Position numbers and translations under genes: made by a program
From: Pseudanabaena sp. UBA1465
GTDB taxonomy: Bacteria; Cyanobacteriota; Cyanobacteriia; Pseudanabaenales; Pseudanabaenaceae
Length of the DNA: 6,917 nt
Direction of reading: 5' to 3'
NCBI GenBank assembly: GCA_002325645.1
Contig: DCSN01000204.1
Span: forward strand, 23,752 to 30,668
Shown here: piece after piece, positions 1-5,693 of the stretch
Layout: each line of letters begins with the position of its first letter
Numbering within the stretch: position 1 is the first letter of the stretch
The notes under the pieces: model-generated
What the model was told of the DNA's origin: nothing
What the model saw: the letters and a program-made list of their open reading frames with translations, nothing else
The model's database searches: none

Positions 1-1515
1 TTCAACACGGGGTTCAAAGCGTGCCTCAACCCGCGATCGCACATCCACAGGCGCAGCTTTTTCGACTTCACGCAGATCTCGTGAATCCTTGAGTAAAGTC
101 CGCTTGCTACGCCGACGTAAGTTACCGCGCTCCTGATAACTAGGATGATTGATTAAATTCGGCTCTAGTCCACCGCCTAAATCTGAATCTCCATCCTCGT
201 ACTCAGAAGTAAAGTCTAGTTGGTTAGATTGCTTCGATTCCCAAGTCCGTGAAGTCGAGTCTACGGGCTGACCTGCGGCTTCACCGGGTAAGTGCATCAA
301 ATGCCCCAACCCGCCACAAGTCGAGCAGGGACGACCAAACAATTCATAAATGCTCTGACCCTGACGCTTACGGGTTAGCTCCACCAGACCTAGCTCCGTA
401 AGCTGAGCAATTTGTGGACGCGACTTATCCGATCGCAAAGCCTTATTAAAATATTCCAATAGTTGCAACTGATCGCGGCGAGTGTCCATATCAATGAAGT
501 CCACCACAATTACACCCGCAATATTTCGCAAGCGAATTTGACGAGCCAGCTCCACCGCCGCCTCGCAGTTTGTCCACAAAACTGTCTCGCGAGAAGTTTG
601 GGACTTCGTAAAGGAGCCAGAGTTAACGTCAATTACCGTTAATGCTTCGGTTGGCTCAATGATAATGTAACCGCCACTGGGCAGATCGACTCGGGGTTTC
701 AACGCTTCACGAATACCCGCATTCACCCGAAAATATTCTAGGATGGGCGTGCGTTCACGGTGATGATCGAGCATCAATCCACTAGGGATTTTGCCATCGC
801 CCCAACCCAATAAATGCTGCTTAATGCGGCGTAAACCATCGCTAGTATCGGTAACGATCCGATTAACTTCAGTGCTATAGAGGTCACGCAACACCCGTTG
901 CACAAAATCCCTCTCGCGATCGAGCAAGGTTGGCTGGCGAGTAGTTGCTACATCCTGCTGAATGCCTTCCCACTGACGCTGCAAATTATCGAGATCCTCA
1001 ATAATTTGCTCCTCAGACATCCCATCAGCCTCAGTCCGCACCAAAACACCCATGCCCGCAGGCTTGACCAAAATCGCCAACGCCCGTAGACGATTGCGTT
1101 CAGCCTCGCTGCGGATGCGACGCGATAGGTTCACCCCACGTCCAAAGGGCAGCAGCACCACATAGCGTCCAGGTAAGGAAATATTTCCCGTCAACCGAGG
1201 ACCTTTATTACCCGTTGGCTCCTTCATGACCTGCACCAACACACGCTGTTGCGGTACGACTAGATCGCTGATCGAGCCAGACGATCGCCGCATTTTTAAG
1301 GGGCCAAGGTCAGTAATGTGAATAAACCCATTGCGATCGCCATCGCCAATATTCACAAAAGCCGCATCAATACTAGTTAAAACATTTTCGACAACGCCTA
1401 AATAAACATCCCCAACTTGGTGAGTTCCTGCGGCAACAACAATTTCTTCAATTTGATCTTCACTAAAAACAGCAGCAATTCGATACTGCTCGGCAATAAT
1501 TATTTGCTTTGGCAT
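1..1515 (-). CDS. rne: Ribonuclease E/G, catalytic N-terminal part (partial, runs off left edge)
   Basis: Endoribonuclease that cuts single-stranded AU-rich RNA and drives mRNA decay and RNA maturation. The reverse-strand reading from the ATG at 1515 stays open for 505 codons to the left edge, so the C-terminus is missing. An S1-like RNA-binding region lies at about residues 35-120 (VGDVYLGVVENVL, AAFVNIG, GFIHITDL). The catalytic DNase I-like region carries the two magnesium-binding aspartates, D296 in IDVNSGS and D339 in VVVDFIDM. They are 43 residues apart, as are D303 and D346 of E. coli RNase E. The zinc-link cysteines C397 and C400 (RPCSTCGG) match E. coli C404 and C407. After about residue 405 the sequence becomes charged and low in complexity, as in the variable cyanobacterial tail, which in known members ends in a basic PNPase-binding motif outside this window. 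Identity is secure; RNase G is less likely given the tail. Confidence 0.96.
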   Translation of the reverse strand, partial: MPKQIIIAEQYRIAAVFSEDQIEEIVVAAGTHQVGDVYLGVVENVLTSIDAAFVNIGDGDRNGFIHITDLGPLKMRRSSGSISDLVVPQQRVLVQVMKEPTGNKGPRLTGNISLPGRYVVLLPFGRGVNLSRRIRSEAERNRLRALAILVKPAGMGVLVRTEADGMSEEQIIEDLDNLQRQWEGIQQDVATTRQPTLLDRERDFVQRVLRDLYSTEVNRIVTDTSDGLRRIKQHLLGWGDGKIPSGLMLDHHRERTPILEYFRVNAGIREALKPRVDLPSGGYIIIEPTEALTVIDVNSGSFTKSQTSRETVLWTNCEAAVELARQIRLRNIAGVIVVDFIDMDTRRDQLQLLEYFNKALRSDKSRPQIAQLTELGLVELTRKRQGQSIYELFGRPCSTCGGLGHLMHLPGEAAGQPVDSTSRTWESKQSNQLDFTSEYEDGDSDLGGGLEPNLINHPSYQERGNLRRRSKRTLLKDSRDLREVEKAAPVDVRSRVEARFEPRVE

Positions 1516-1740
1516 TCAATTTCCTCAGAATTTCTTCGATTCAAAAGAGCCAGTCTAAGAACTTATCTGAAAAATACTTTTTTATACAAACTTTAGAAAA
1601 ATGTTTAGAAAAATATTTTCAGACCCCTGATCAAAAACCTCAAAGAGTCAGAGGGGGCTTTAACGCAGAACATACCAATAACAAAAGTCAGAAAAAATTT
1701 CGATTACAAATGTCTCTTCTCGTAAACCCTAATACTTAGC
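1516..1740 (-). promoter_or_regulatory. AU-rich structured 5' leader of rne
   Basis: Non-coding sequence directly upstream of the rne ATG, read on the minus strand. It contains a stem-loop at 1624-1656 (CTGA/TCAG plus CCC/GGG around one bulge, with an inner CTC-AAA-GAG on the plus strand). Nearer the gene lies an A/U-rich block at 1567-1622. In that block an 11-base direct repeat (plus-strand TTTAGAAAAAT at 1592-1602 and 1604-1614) lies inside a long stem formed by 1567-1576 and 1614-1622. Known rne genes have long leaders through which RNase E limits its own mRNA, and AU-rich leader segments are known in cyanobacteria. An autoregulatory role here is inferred from that. I could not place a convincing promoter for this transcript. 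Confidence 0.5.
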
Positions 1741-1980
1741 TTATGTACCGAAGCTAGGATGGGGCTATTTGTCTGCTCTGACACCACGATTGAGACATAT
1801 TGCTTGGTTCGGAATAGTTTAGATACCAAAAACTATGGCGCTCTCAGTTTTTAAATCAACTAGTTTCTATACAAAATAGGTAGGTTCTACTATCTACTTT
1901 ATATAAAAACTAAATTTCAAAAATCTTGCAGATTACCGACTCTAAGCTTTGCCTATTATCAAGAACCTGATCGAGCAACA

Positions 1981-2006
1981 TGCATGGTAATACTTATGAC
2001 CATGCA
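1981..2006. repeat. 8-bp inverted repeat, possible operator
   Basis: TGCATGGT at 1981-1988 and ACCATGCA at 1999-2006 are perfect inverted repeats separated by 10 bases. The half-sites are 18 bp apart centre to centre, a little under two helical turns, which suits a dimeric DNA-binding protein better than a terminator. No T-tract follows. An operator role is inferred from geometry alone. Confidence 0.35.
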
Positions 2007-2200
2007 GTATAAATATAGTTGTTGGGAAATTTTGGTGGGGTTTCGTTAAAAGCTAAGGTTATTTCTTAGACTGACTTTTATTAAACTATCTAGAAGGTGC
2101 TTACACCATTCGCCCACAGCATTCAGCCTATGGGTAAAACAGCGTACTTGATGATTCAAGTTTATGATTATGGTAAGTAAGCTCGATTGCTTAACTAGCA

Positions 2201-2250
2201 GCTAGATACATTTTAGCTAGATGCATTTTAGCTAGATGAACTTTGGCTAG
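2201..2250. repeat. 15-bp tandem repeat, about 3.3 copies
   Basis: Three consecutive 15-base units begin at 2201, 2216 and 2231, followed by a partial GCTAG at 2246. The unit is GCTAGATRCATTTTA. The first two copies differ at one base, and the third is diverged in its second half. The array is flanked on both sides by CTAGCAGCTA-like sequence (2194-2204 and 2247-2255). It is non-coding and lies about 160 bases upstream of the phosphatase gene. It could be replication slippage or a cluster of binding sites; the sequence does not decide. Confidence 0.75.
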
Positions 2251-2373
2251 CAGCTATCTTTAAGCCTATCGTAGTATTATAGCGCAGCATTGAGCGTTAC
2301 TATTTCTTAATAGTGTTTTAATATTAATAGTTGTGTTGAATATTATGTCGTTTTTCAGCCTAGTGAAGTAAGA

Positions 2374-2406
2374 GTTTGTGTCCCCGCCAAAGGCGGGGAC
2401 ACAAAC
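2374..2406. repeat. Perfect 15-bp hairpin touching the phosphatase start codon
   Basis: GTTTGTGTCCCCGCC (2374-2388), an AAA loop (2389-2391) and the exact reverse complement (2392-2406) form a GC-rich stem with no mismatch. It ends two bases before the ATG at 2409, so it fills the place where a ribosome-binding site would lie. No T-tract follows and no gene ends just upstream on the plus strand, so an ordinary terminator is unlikely. It resembles the other short-loop palindromes in this window in shape but not in stem sequence. Confidence 0.9.
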
Positions 2407-2408
2407 CT

Positions 2409-3818
2409 ATGCACCTTGCTTACTTGAAAACCGCTATAGATTTAACTTTAAATGAAGATGAGGGTAAGATTCTGAGTACGCGAGTAGTTATCGTCCGTCA
2501 CGGCGAAAGTAATTTTAATATCCTGAGCAAAATCCAAGGACGGGGCAATTACGATCGCCCAGAATTGCAGTCTGTTTTGACTGACAAAGGTAGACAACAA
2601 GCCAAGCTTGCGGGAAAAGCTTTAGCAAATTTAGGGATTGATGTTGCCTATGCTAGCCCTCTAGTTCGCGCTCAGCATACTGCTCAGATCATTCTTTCCG
2701 CGAACTTTCAGCCTCCAACCCTAAATACCACCGAGGGCTTGCTAGAGATCGACCTCACCGAGTGGGAGTCGATGATTGCTAAAGATGTCAAAGAGCAATT
2801 CCCTGAAAAATATCATCTGTGGCAAAATGAGCCAGAAAAATTTCAACTAGGCGATCGCTACCCCATTCGTGAGCTATTTGAGCAAGCCAAAGATTTTTGG
2901 CAAGAAATTTTACCCAAACATGAAGATAAAACCATTTTGCTAGTGGCTCATAGTGGCATTAATCGAGCGCTAATTTGTGCAGCGATTAATATCCCCGTTA
3001 ACCTGTATCACAATATCCATCAAGTAAATTGTGCCATTAGCGTTCTCAATTTCCAAGGCACAAATATTAGTGATGGCGTGCAACTAGAATCCCTCAATCT
3101 CGTCAGTCATCTCCAAGATCTGACTGAATCACCATTGCCTCCTGTCAAAAAGCATCACAATGGTCCTCGTCTGTTGCTAGTGCGCCACGGTGAAACCGAG
3201 TGGAATCGCCAAAAACGCTTCCAAGGACAAATTGATGTTCCTCTCAACAACAATGGTCATGCTCAGGCAAGACGCGCTAGTGAGTTTCTTGCCAAAGTCA
3301 AGATTGACAAAGCCTTTAGCAGTCCAATGCTCCGTCCCAAGGATACGGCGCTAGAAATTTTAAGCAAGCATCCTCATATCAAACTTGAGTTATTTGATCA
3401 ACTCAAGGAAATTTCCCATGGTCTCTGGGAAGGTAAATTTGAGCATGAAATCGAAGCCGAATTTGCAGGGCAACTAGCTCTCTGGCAAGAACAGCCTGAA
3501 ACTGTGCAGATGCCTGAAGGCGAGAATTTGCAACAAGTTTGGGATCGTGTCGCGGTAATTTGGCAAAAAATCGTAGATTCAGTTCCCGCAGGTGAAACTG
3601 CCCTAGTCGTCGCCCATGACGCGGTAAATAAGGCAATTCTTTGTTTATTATTTGGCTTTACACCAGAGCAATTTTGGACTTTTAAACAAGGTAATGGCGG
3701 CGTGAGTGTGATTGACTACCCTCAAGGCTCACAGGATAAACCAGTTTTGCAATCTTGCAATATCACCACTCATCTATCTGAAGGTATTCTCGATCGCACT
3801 GCTGCAGGAGCTTTATAA
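2409..3818 (+). CDS. Tandem two-domain histidine phosphatase (phosphoglycerate mutase-like / CA1Pase-like)
   Basis: A 469-residue protein built from two histidine-phosphatase domains. Domain 1 (about 24-235) has the RHGE phospho-acceptor (H31), R87 in SPLVRAQHT, acidic E113 in LLEIDL, and a second histidine, H181, in VAHSGIN. Domain 2 (about 253-455) repeats this with H260 in RHGETEWN, R309 in SPMLRPKDT, E334 in LKEISHGLWEG and H403 in VAHDAVN. Both halves therefore look catalytically complete. Two-domain proteins of this type in cyanobacteria and plants are often labelled phosphoglycerate mutase, or are related to 2-carboxyarabinitol-1-phosphatase, which removes sugar-phosphate inhibitors of Rubisco. 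The true substrate cannot be read from sequence. The ATG at 2409 has no Shine-Dalgarno and abuts a strong hairpin. A CTG at 2472, with AGGG seven bases upstream, would give a family-like MSTRVVIVRHGE start. The frame also extends upstream to a TTG at 2376 through the hairpin, which I reject. A hairpin follows at 3825. Confidence 0.9.
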   Translation: MHLAYLKTAIDLTLNEDEGKILSTRVVIVRHGESNFNILSKIQGRGNYDRPELQSVLTDKGRQQAKLAGKALANLGIDVAYASPLVRAQHTAQIILSANFQPPTLNTTEGLLEIDLTEWESMIAKDVKEQFPEKYHLWQNEPEKFQLGDRYPIRELFEQAKDFWQEILPKHEDKTILLVAHSGINRALICAAINIPVNLYHNIHQVNCAISVLNFQGTNISDGVQLESLNLVSHLQDLTESPLPPVKKHHNGPRLLLVRHGETEWNRQKRFQGQIDVPLNNNGHAQARRASEFLAKVKIDKAFSSPMLRPKDTALEILSKHPHIKLELFDQLKEISHGLWEGKFEHEIEAEFAGQLALWQEQPETVQMPEGENLQQVWDRVAVIWQKIVDSVPAGETALVVAHDAVNKAILCLLFGFTPEQFWTFKQGNGGVSVIDYPQGSQDKPVLQSCNITTHLSEGILDRTAAGAL

Positions 3819-3824
3819 AGAAAG

Positions 3825-3848
3825 TAAATAGGGCGCAAGCCCTATTTA
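3825..3848 (+). terminator. Hairpin downstream of the phosphatase gene
   Basis: TAAATAGGGC, loop GCAA, GCCCTATTTA: a perfect 10-bp stem seven bases after the phosphatase stop codon. It has no long T-run after it, only the A/T-rich base of the stem. Its position between two plus-strand genes suggests termination or 3'-end protection of the upstream mRNA. Confidence 0.7.
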
Positions 3849-3883
3849 GTTCAACCCTTAAGAGAGACGCATTTTCTGCTAAT

Positions 3884-3928
3884 TTGGTGTAAAGGATTTA
3901 TTTTGGTATTTTGTTTTAATACTTGGAG
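3884..3928 (+). promoter_or_regulatory. Possible psbZ promoter and ribosome-binding site
   Basis: A weak vegetative-type promoter can be proposed: TTGGTG at 3884-3889, 17 bases, then TATTTT at 3907-3912. Only part of each box matches consensus. GGAG at 3925-3928 lies seven bases before the psbZ ATG and is a good Shine-Dalgarno sequence that supports that start. The promoter part is tentative. Confidence 0.35.
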
Positions 3929-3935
3929 TTAAAAA

Positions 3936-4124
3936 ATGACTATCTTATTTCAGCTTTTATTAGCTGCATTTGTGCTGTTTTCCTTCGTTTTGGTGATTGG
4001 TGTACCCGTCGCTTACGCATCTCCTAGCTCTTGGAATCAAACCAAGCCCCTTTTGTTTCTTGGCTCCCTAATTTGGTTAGCTTTTGTGATCGTCATCGGC
4101 ATTTTAAATTCTTTTGTAGCTTAA
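3936..4124 (+). CDS. psbZ: Photosystem II reaction centre protein Z (PsbZ / Ycf9)
   Basis: A 62-residue membrane protein of the photosystem II core in the thylakoid. In known structures PsbZ sits at the edge of the complex near CP43 and helps stabilise it and its contacts with antenna. The length equals the usual 62 residues of the family. There are two hydrophobic spans, about residues 3-27 and 39-60, joined by a short polar loop (SPSSWNQTKP) typical of PsbZ. The start is supported by GGAG seven bases upstream. A 14-bp hairpin follows the stop codon by five bases, and ribH comes next on the same strand, a neighbour pair I recall from other cyanobacteria. Confidence 0.96.
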   Translation: MTILFQLLLAAFVLFSFVLVIGVPVAYASPSSWNQTKPLLFLGSLIWLAFVIVIGILNSFVA

Positions 4125-4129
4125 TCAAT

Positions 4130-4160
4130 ATTTGATGGAGCGCTTAGCGCTCCATCAAAT
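4130..4160 (+). terminator. Strong terminator-like hairpin after psbZ
   Basis: ATTTGATGGAGCGC, loop TTA, and the exact reverse complement make a 14-bp perfect stem (arms 4130-4143 and 4147-4160). A T-rich stretch (AATTTTATTTTTG) lies just after it. It probably ends or strongly reduces transcription from psbZ and protects the short, abundant psbZ mRNA. This leaves ribH with a separate promoter or low read-through. Confidence 0.8.
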
Positions 4161-4198
4161 CCTTAAAATTTTATTTTTGACTTTAAACAATTAACCCT

Positions 4199-4687
4199 AT
4201 GGCAGTTTTTGAAGGTAGTTTTACCAATACCGATAGTTTACGTTTTGCGATCGTGGTTGCTCGGTTTAATGACCTGATCGTTGGTAAGCTCCTCCAAGGA
4301 TGTCAAGATTCATTATTACGCCATGGCGTTGATGTTTCTGAAAATGGCAGCCAAGTTGACTATGCATGGGTTCCGGGTAGCCTCGAAATATCAATGGTGG
4401 CAAAGGAATTAGCCGTTTCAGGACGCTATGATGCGATCATTTGCTTAGGCGCGGTCATTCGTGGCGATACGCCCCATTTTGACTATGTAGCCAGTGAAGT
4501 TTCTAAGGGCGTTGCTGCGGCTTCTTTTCAAACGGGTGTGCCAATTATTTTTGGGGTGTTGACTACTGACACAATGCAGCAAGCTCTAGAACGTGCTGGC
4601 ATTAAAAGCAATAAGGGTTGGGAGTTTGGCATGGGTGCGATCGAGATGGCTAACCTCATGCGCCAAGTTCGCGCTAAATCTGCTTAA
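4199..4687 (+). CDS. ribH: 6,7-dimethyl-8-ribityllumazine synthase
   Basis: The penultimate step of riboflavin synthesis. It joins 5-amino-6-ribitylamino-uracil and 3,4-dihydroxy-2-butanone 4-phosphate to give the lumazine precursor, in a cytosolic oligomeric shell. The 162-residue length is normal. Visible family motifs are ARFND (F23, substrate stacking), VPGSLEI at 58-64, LGAVIRGDTPHFDYV with the catalytic-site H93, GVLTTDTMQQALERAG with the likely phosphate-binding R132, and NKGWE near 138-142. No clear Shine-Dalgarno precedes the ATG, which is the natural family start. It follows psbZ after a strong hairpin and converges on the Rrf2 regulator, sharing a terminator palindrome with it. Confidence 0.97.
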   Translation: MAVFEGSFTNTDSLRFAIVVARFNDLIVGKLLQGCQDSLLRHGVDVSENGSQVDYAWVPGSLEISMVAKELAVSGRYDAIICLGAVIRGDTPHFDYVASEVSKGVAAASFQTGVPIIFGVLTTDTMQQALERAGIKSNKGWEFGMGAIEMANLMRQVRAKSA

Positions 4688-4690
4688 AGG

Positions 4691-4728
4691 TTTAGAGAGA
4701 GTGTCGCTTTGCGGACACTCTCTCTAAA
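4691..4728. terminator. Shared bidirectional terminator between ribH and the Rrf2 gene
   Basis: TTTAGAGAGAGTGT (4691-4704) pairs perfectly with 4715-4728. Above it, one bulged G (4714) separates a CGC-TTT-GCG tip at 4705-4713. The stem begins three bases after the ribH stop, and it contains the TAG stop codon of the convergent Rrf2 gene (4724-4726, minus strand). The symmetric stem can fold in both transcripts, so it should serve both genes. Confidence 0.85.
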
Positions 4729-5166
4729 CTATAAATCCTGCGCTTTGTCCTTGGGATGCTTGCCAACTGCGGGCATCGTAATATAAATCTTCTAAACAAA
4801 TTCCATAGAGAGCATCCTTGAGCTTGTGATCGAGCCTTTGCCAGAGGGCGAATGTTACCCAGTCAGAGGCTAATTTTTCCTGTGGCTTTAATCGTGGTAA
4901 GGGGTGGGTATCTTCGCCGACGGCGGATAATATTTCACCGAGGGAGATGTCTTTAGGCGATCGCTTCAATTTATAGCCACCCTGCACACCCCGTACTGAC
5001 TCAACCAAATCCGCTTGGCGCAGCGCTATTAAAATTTTTTCTAAATAAGGTGCAGGTATGGATTGGCGATCGCTGATTTCTCTAACCGAGGCAGGCTTAC
5101 GCTTTGCCCAAACCACCAGATCGAGCATCGCCTTCACACTGTAATGACCTTTTCTGGTTAGTTTCA
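4724..5166 (-). CDS. Rrf2-family transcriptional regulator without the IscR cysteine triad
   Basis: A 147-residue DNA-binding protein. The N-terminal half is a typical Rrf2 winged helix: MKLTRKGHYSVKAMLDL, the recognition-helix segment SIPAPYLEKILIALRQADLV (36-55), and the wing VRGVQGGYKLKR (58-69). IscR-type members bind a 2Fe-2S cluster through three cysteines near residues 92-106. Here that stretch has none, and the only cysteine is C124 (YGICLEDLYYD). Classical IscR-type cluster binding is therefore unlikely; another ligand set or a cluster-free mode is possible. Targets cannot be read from sequence. The ATG at 5166 gives the family-typical MKLT start; a GTG ten bases earlier (5176) is in frame but less likely. 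A small membrane-protein gene lies upstream on the same strand, separated by two hairpins. Confidence 0.9.
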
Positions 5167-5180
5167 TAAAACCCACTTAG

Positions 5181-5215
5181 TTTAGCCAAGATTCGCTTTG
5201 CGAATCTTGGCTAAA
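5181..5215. repeat. Perfect 16-bp hairpin just upstream of the Rrf2 gene
   Basis: TTTAGCCAAGATTCGC (5181-5196), loop TTT, and its exact reverse complement (5200-5215). On the minus strand it lies 40 bases after the small membrane-protein gene and ends 14 bases before the Rrf2 ATG. It could terminate the upstream transcript, or act in the Rrf2 leader if transcription starts further upstream. No T-tract follows on the minus strand. Confidence 0.88.
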
Positions 5216-5231
5216 TGTATTTACGAATTTA

Positions 5232-5250
5232 GATAGCGCCGCTATCGGCG
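5232..5250 (-). repeat. Two overlapping, mutually exclusive small stems after the 47-residue gene
   Basis: The same bases can form GATAGCG/CGCTATC (5232-5238 with 5240-5246) or CGCCG-ctat-CGGCG (5237-5241 with 5246-5250). They begin four bases after the stop codon of the small minus-strand gene and precede the large hairpin at 5181-5215. A terminator or a switching element is possible; the first is the simpler reading. Confidence 0.45.
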
Positions 5251-5254
5251 AATT

Positions 5255-5398
5255 TTAAAAAAGAAAGGATAAATCGATCGGGGCAGGTAACATCTCACCG
5301 CCACGCCAATCTAGGATTTGTACCAAAATCAAATAGCCTAAACCCAAAATTACGGTGACAACGCCCGTAAGTATTGATATCCACTGCGATCGCTGCAT
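5255..5398 (-). CDS. 47-residue single-span membrane protein (unnamed small protein)
   Basis: A small open frame from the ATG at 5398 to a TAA at 5255-5257. The product begins MQRSQWISILTGVV, has one hydrophobic span at about residues 7-28 ending in YLILVQILD, and a short tail WRGGEMLPAPIDLSFLF. The polar, positively charged start followed by one helix suggests an N-in membrane protein, probably thylakoid or plasma membrane. The coherent helix and the Gly/Pro-containing tail make chance unlikely. The layout reminds me of short conserved hypothetical proteins of cyanobacteria, but I cannot name the family. No Shine-Dalgarno is seen before the ATG. A HIP1 octamer lies within codons 2-5. It is followed on the same strand by the Rrf2 gene, 88 bases away. 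Confidence 0.75.
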   Translation of the reverse strand: MQRSQWISILTGVVTVILGLGYLILVQILDWRGGEMLPAPIDLSFLF

Positions 5399-5508
5399 AA
5401 GTAAATTTAAATAAAAGAATTAAGTAAAAAATCTAAGAAAATCTATGAATTAGCAAAAATACACAAACTAACTGCTATTATCCCTCTTGAAATATCTTTC
5501 TGTTTATA

Positions 5509-5563
5509 TTTATAGAGATTAGGATAATTTCTGCTTAGCAAAAATTATCCTAATCTCTATAAA
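5509..5563. repeat. Perfect 22-bp palindrome in the sigG upstream region
   Basis: Arms 5509-5530 and 5542-5563 are exact reverse complements over 22 bases. Inside, after one C/A mismatch, a further TGC-TTA-GCA tip (5532-5540) closes the structure with a 3-nt loop. It lies between divergent genes, 22 bases upstream of the proposed sigG -35 box, so it terminates neither neighbour in an obvious way. It may be a binding site, a terminator for an unseen transcript, or a miniature palindromic element. Confidence 0.9.
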
Positions 5564-5585
5564 CCAGACAAGCTCTGTTTTGATA

Positions 5586-5611
5586 GGAACAAATTTTTCT
5601 CTTACTTCGTC
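5586..5611 (+). promoter_or_regulatory. ECF-sigma-type promoter upstream of sigG
   Basis: GGAAC at 5586-5590, a 17-base T-rich spacer, then CGTC at 5608-5611 (continuing CTGA). This matches the classic promoter form used by many ECF sigma factors (GGAAC at -35 and GTC/CGTC near -10, 16-17 bases apart). A start near 5618 would give a leader of about 75 bases before the sigG ATG at 5694. It suggests that SigG transcribes its own gene. A separate weak vegetative pair, TTGAGC at 5619-5624 and TCTAAT at 5641-5646 (16-base spacing), could supply basal transcription. Confidence 0.65.
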
Positions 5612-5693
5612 CTGACCCTTGAGCATAGAGATACAGATTATCTAATTCTGTTAGCTCTACTGCTGATTAAAGTCCAGTAGGAGCGATTGATTG

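Larger units (their letters stand above)
1741..2373. other. Gene-free intergenic stretch between rne and the phosphatase gene
   Basis: About 630 AT-rich bases separate the divergent rne and two-domain phosphatase genes. I found no open frame longer than about 16 codons with a plausible ribosome site, and no tRNA-like cloverleaf. The stretch holds an isolated inverted repeat at 1981-2006, a 15-bp tandem repeat at 2201-2250 and a small hairpin (ACTATT-tctt-AATAGT) at 2299-2314. Promoters for both flanking genes should lie here, but none matches consensus well enough to be called. The length leaves room for a small non-coding RNA, for which I see no direct evidence. Confidence 0.5.

Noticed and set aside
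898..1089. 63-codon plus-strand frame starting MHKIPLAIEQ
   Set aside because: Lies antisense to the conserved catalytic region of rne and has no domain signal; a shadow frame.
1509..1739. 76-codon plus-strand frame starting MAFNFLRISS
   Set aside because: Low-complexity Lys/Ser/Asn-rich translation of the AU-rich rne leader, overlapping the rne start on the other strand; no ribosome site.
2201..2250. CRISPR-like array
   Set aside because: Units are directly adjacent without spacers and only 15 bp long; a simple tandem repeat.
1741..2373. A tRNA or other structured RNA gene in the long intergenic stretch
   Set aside because: No T-loop GTTCRANNC-type box with matching acceptor stem was found; only small weak stems.
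2376..2408. Upstream TTG start adding MCPRQRRGHKP to the phosphatase
   Set aside because: These codons are the translation of the perfect hairpin; no family resemblance and no ribosome site.
3403..3636. 77-codon minus-strand frame
   Set aside because: Antisense to the second phosphatase domain, with no recognisable features.
5509..5563. Insertion-sequence or MITE ends
   Set aside because: No target-site duplication is evident beside the arms (A versus C just outside, no flanking direct repeat), and there is no transposase; left as a palindrome.
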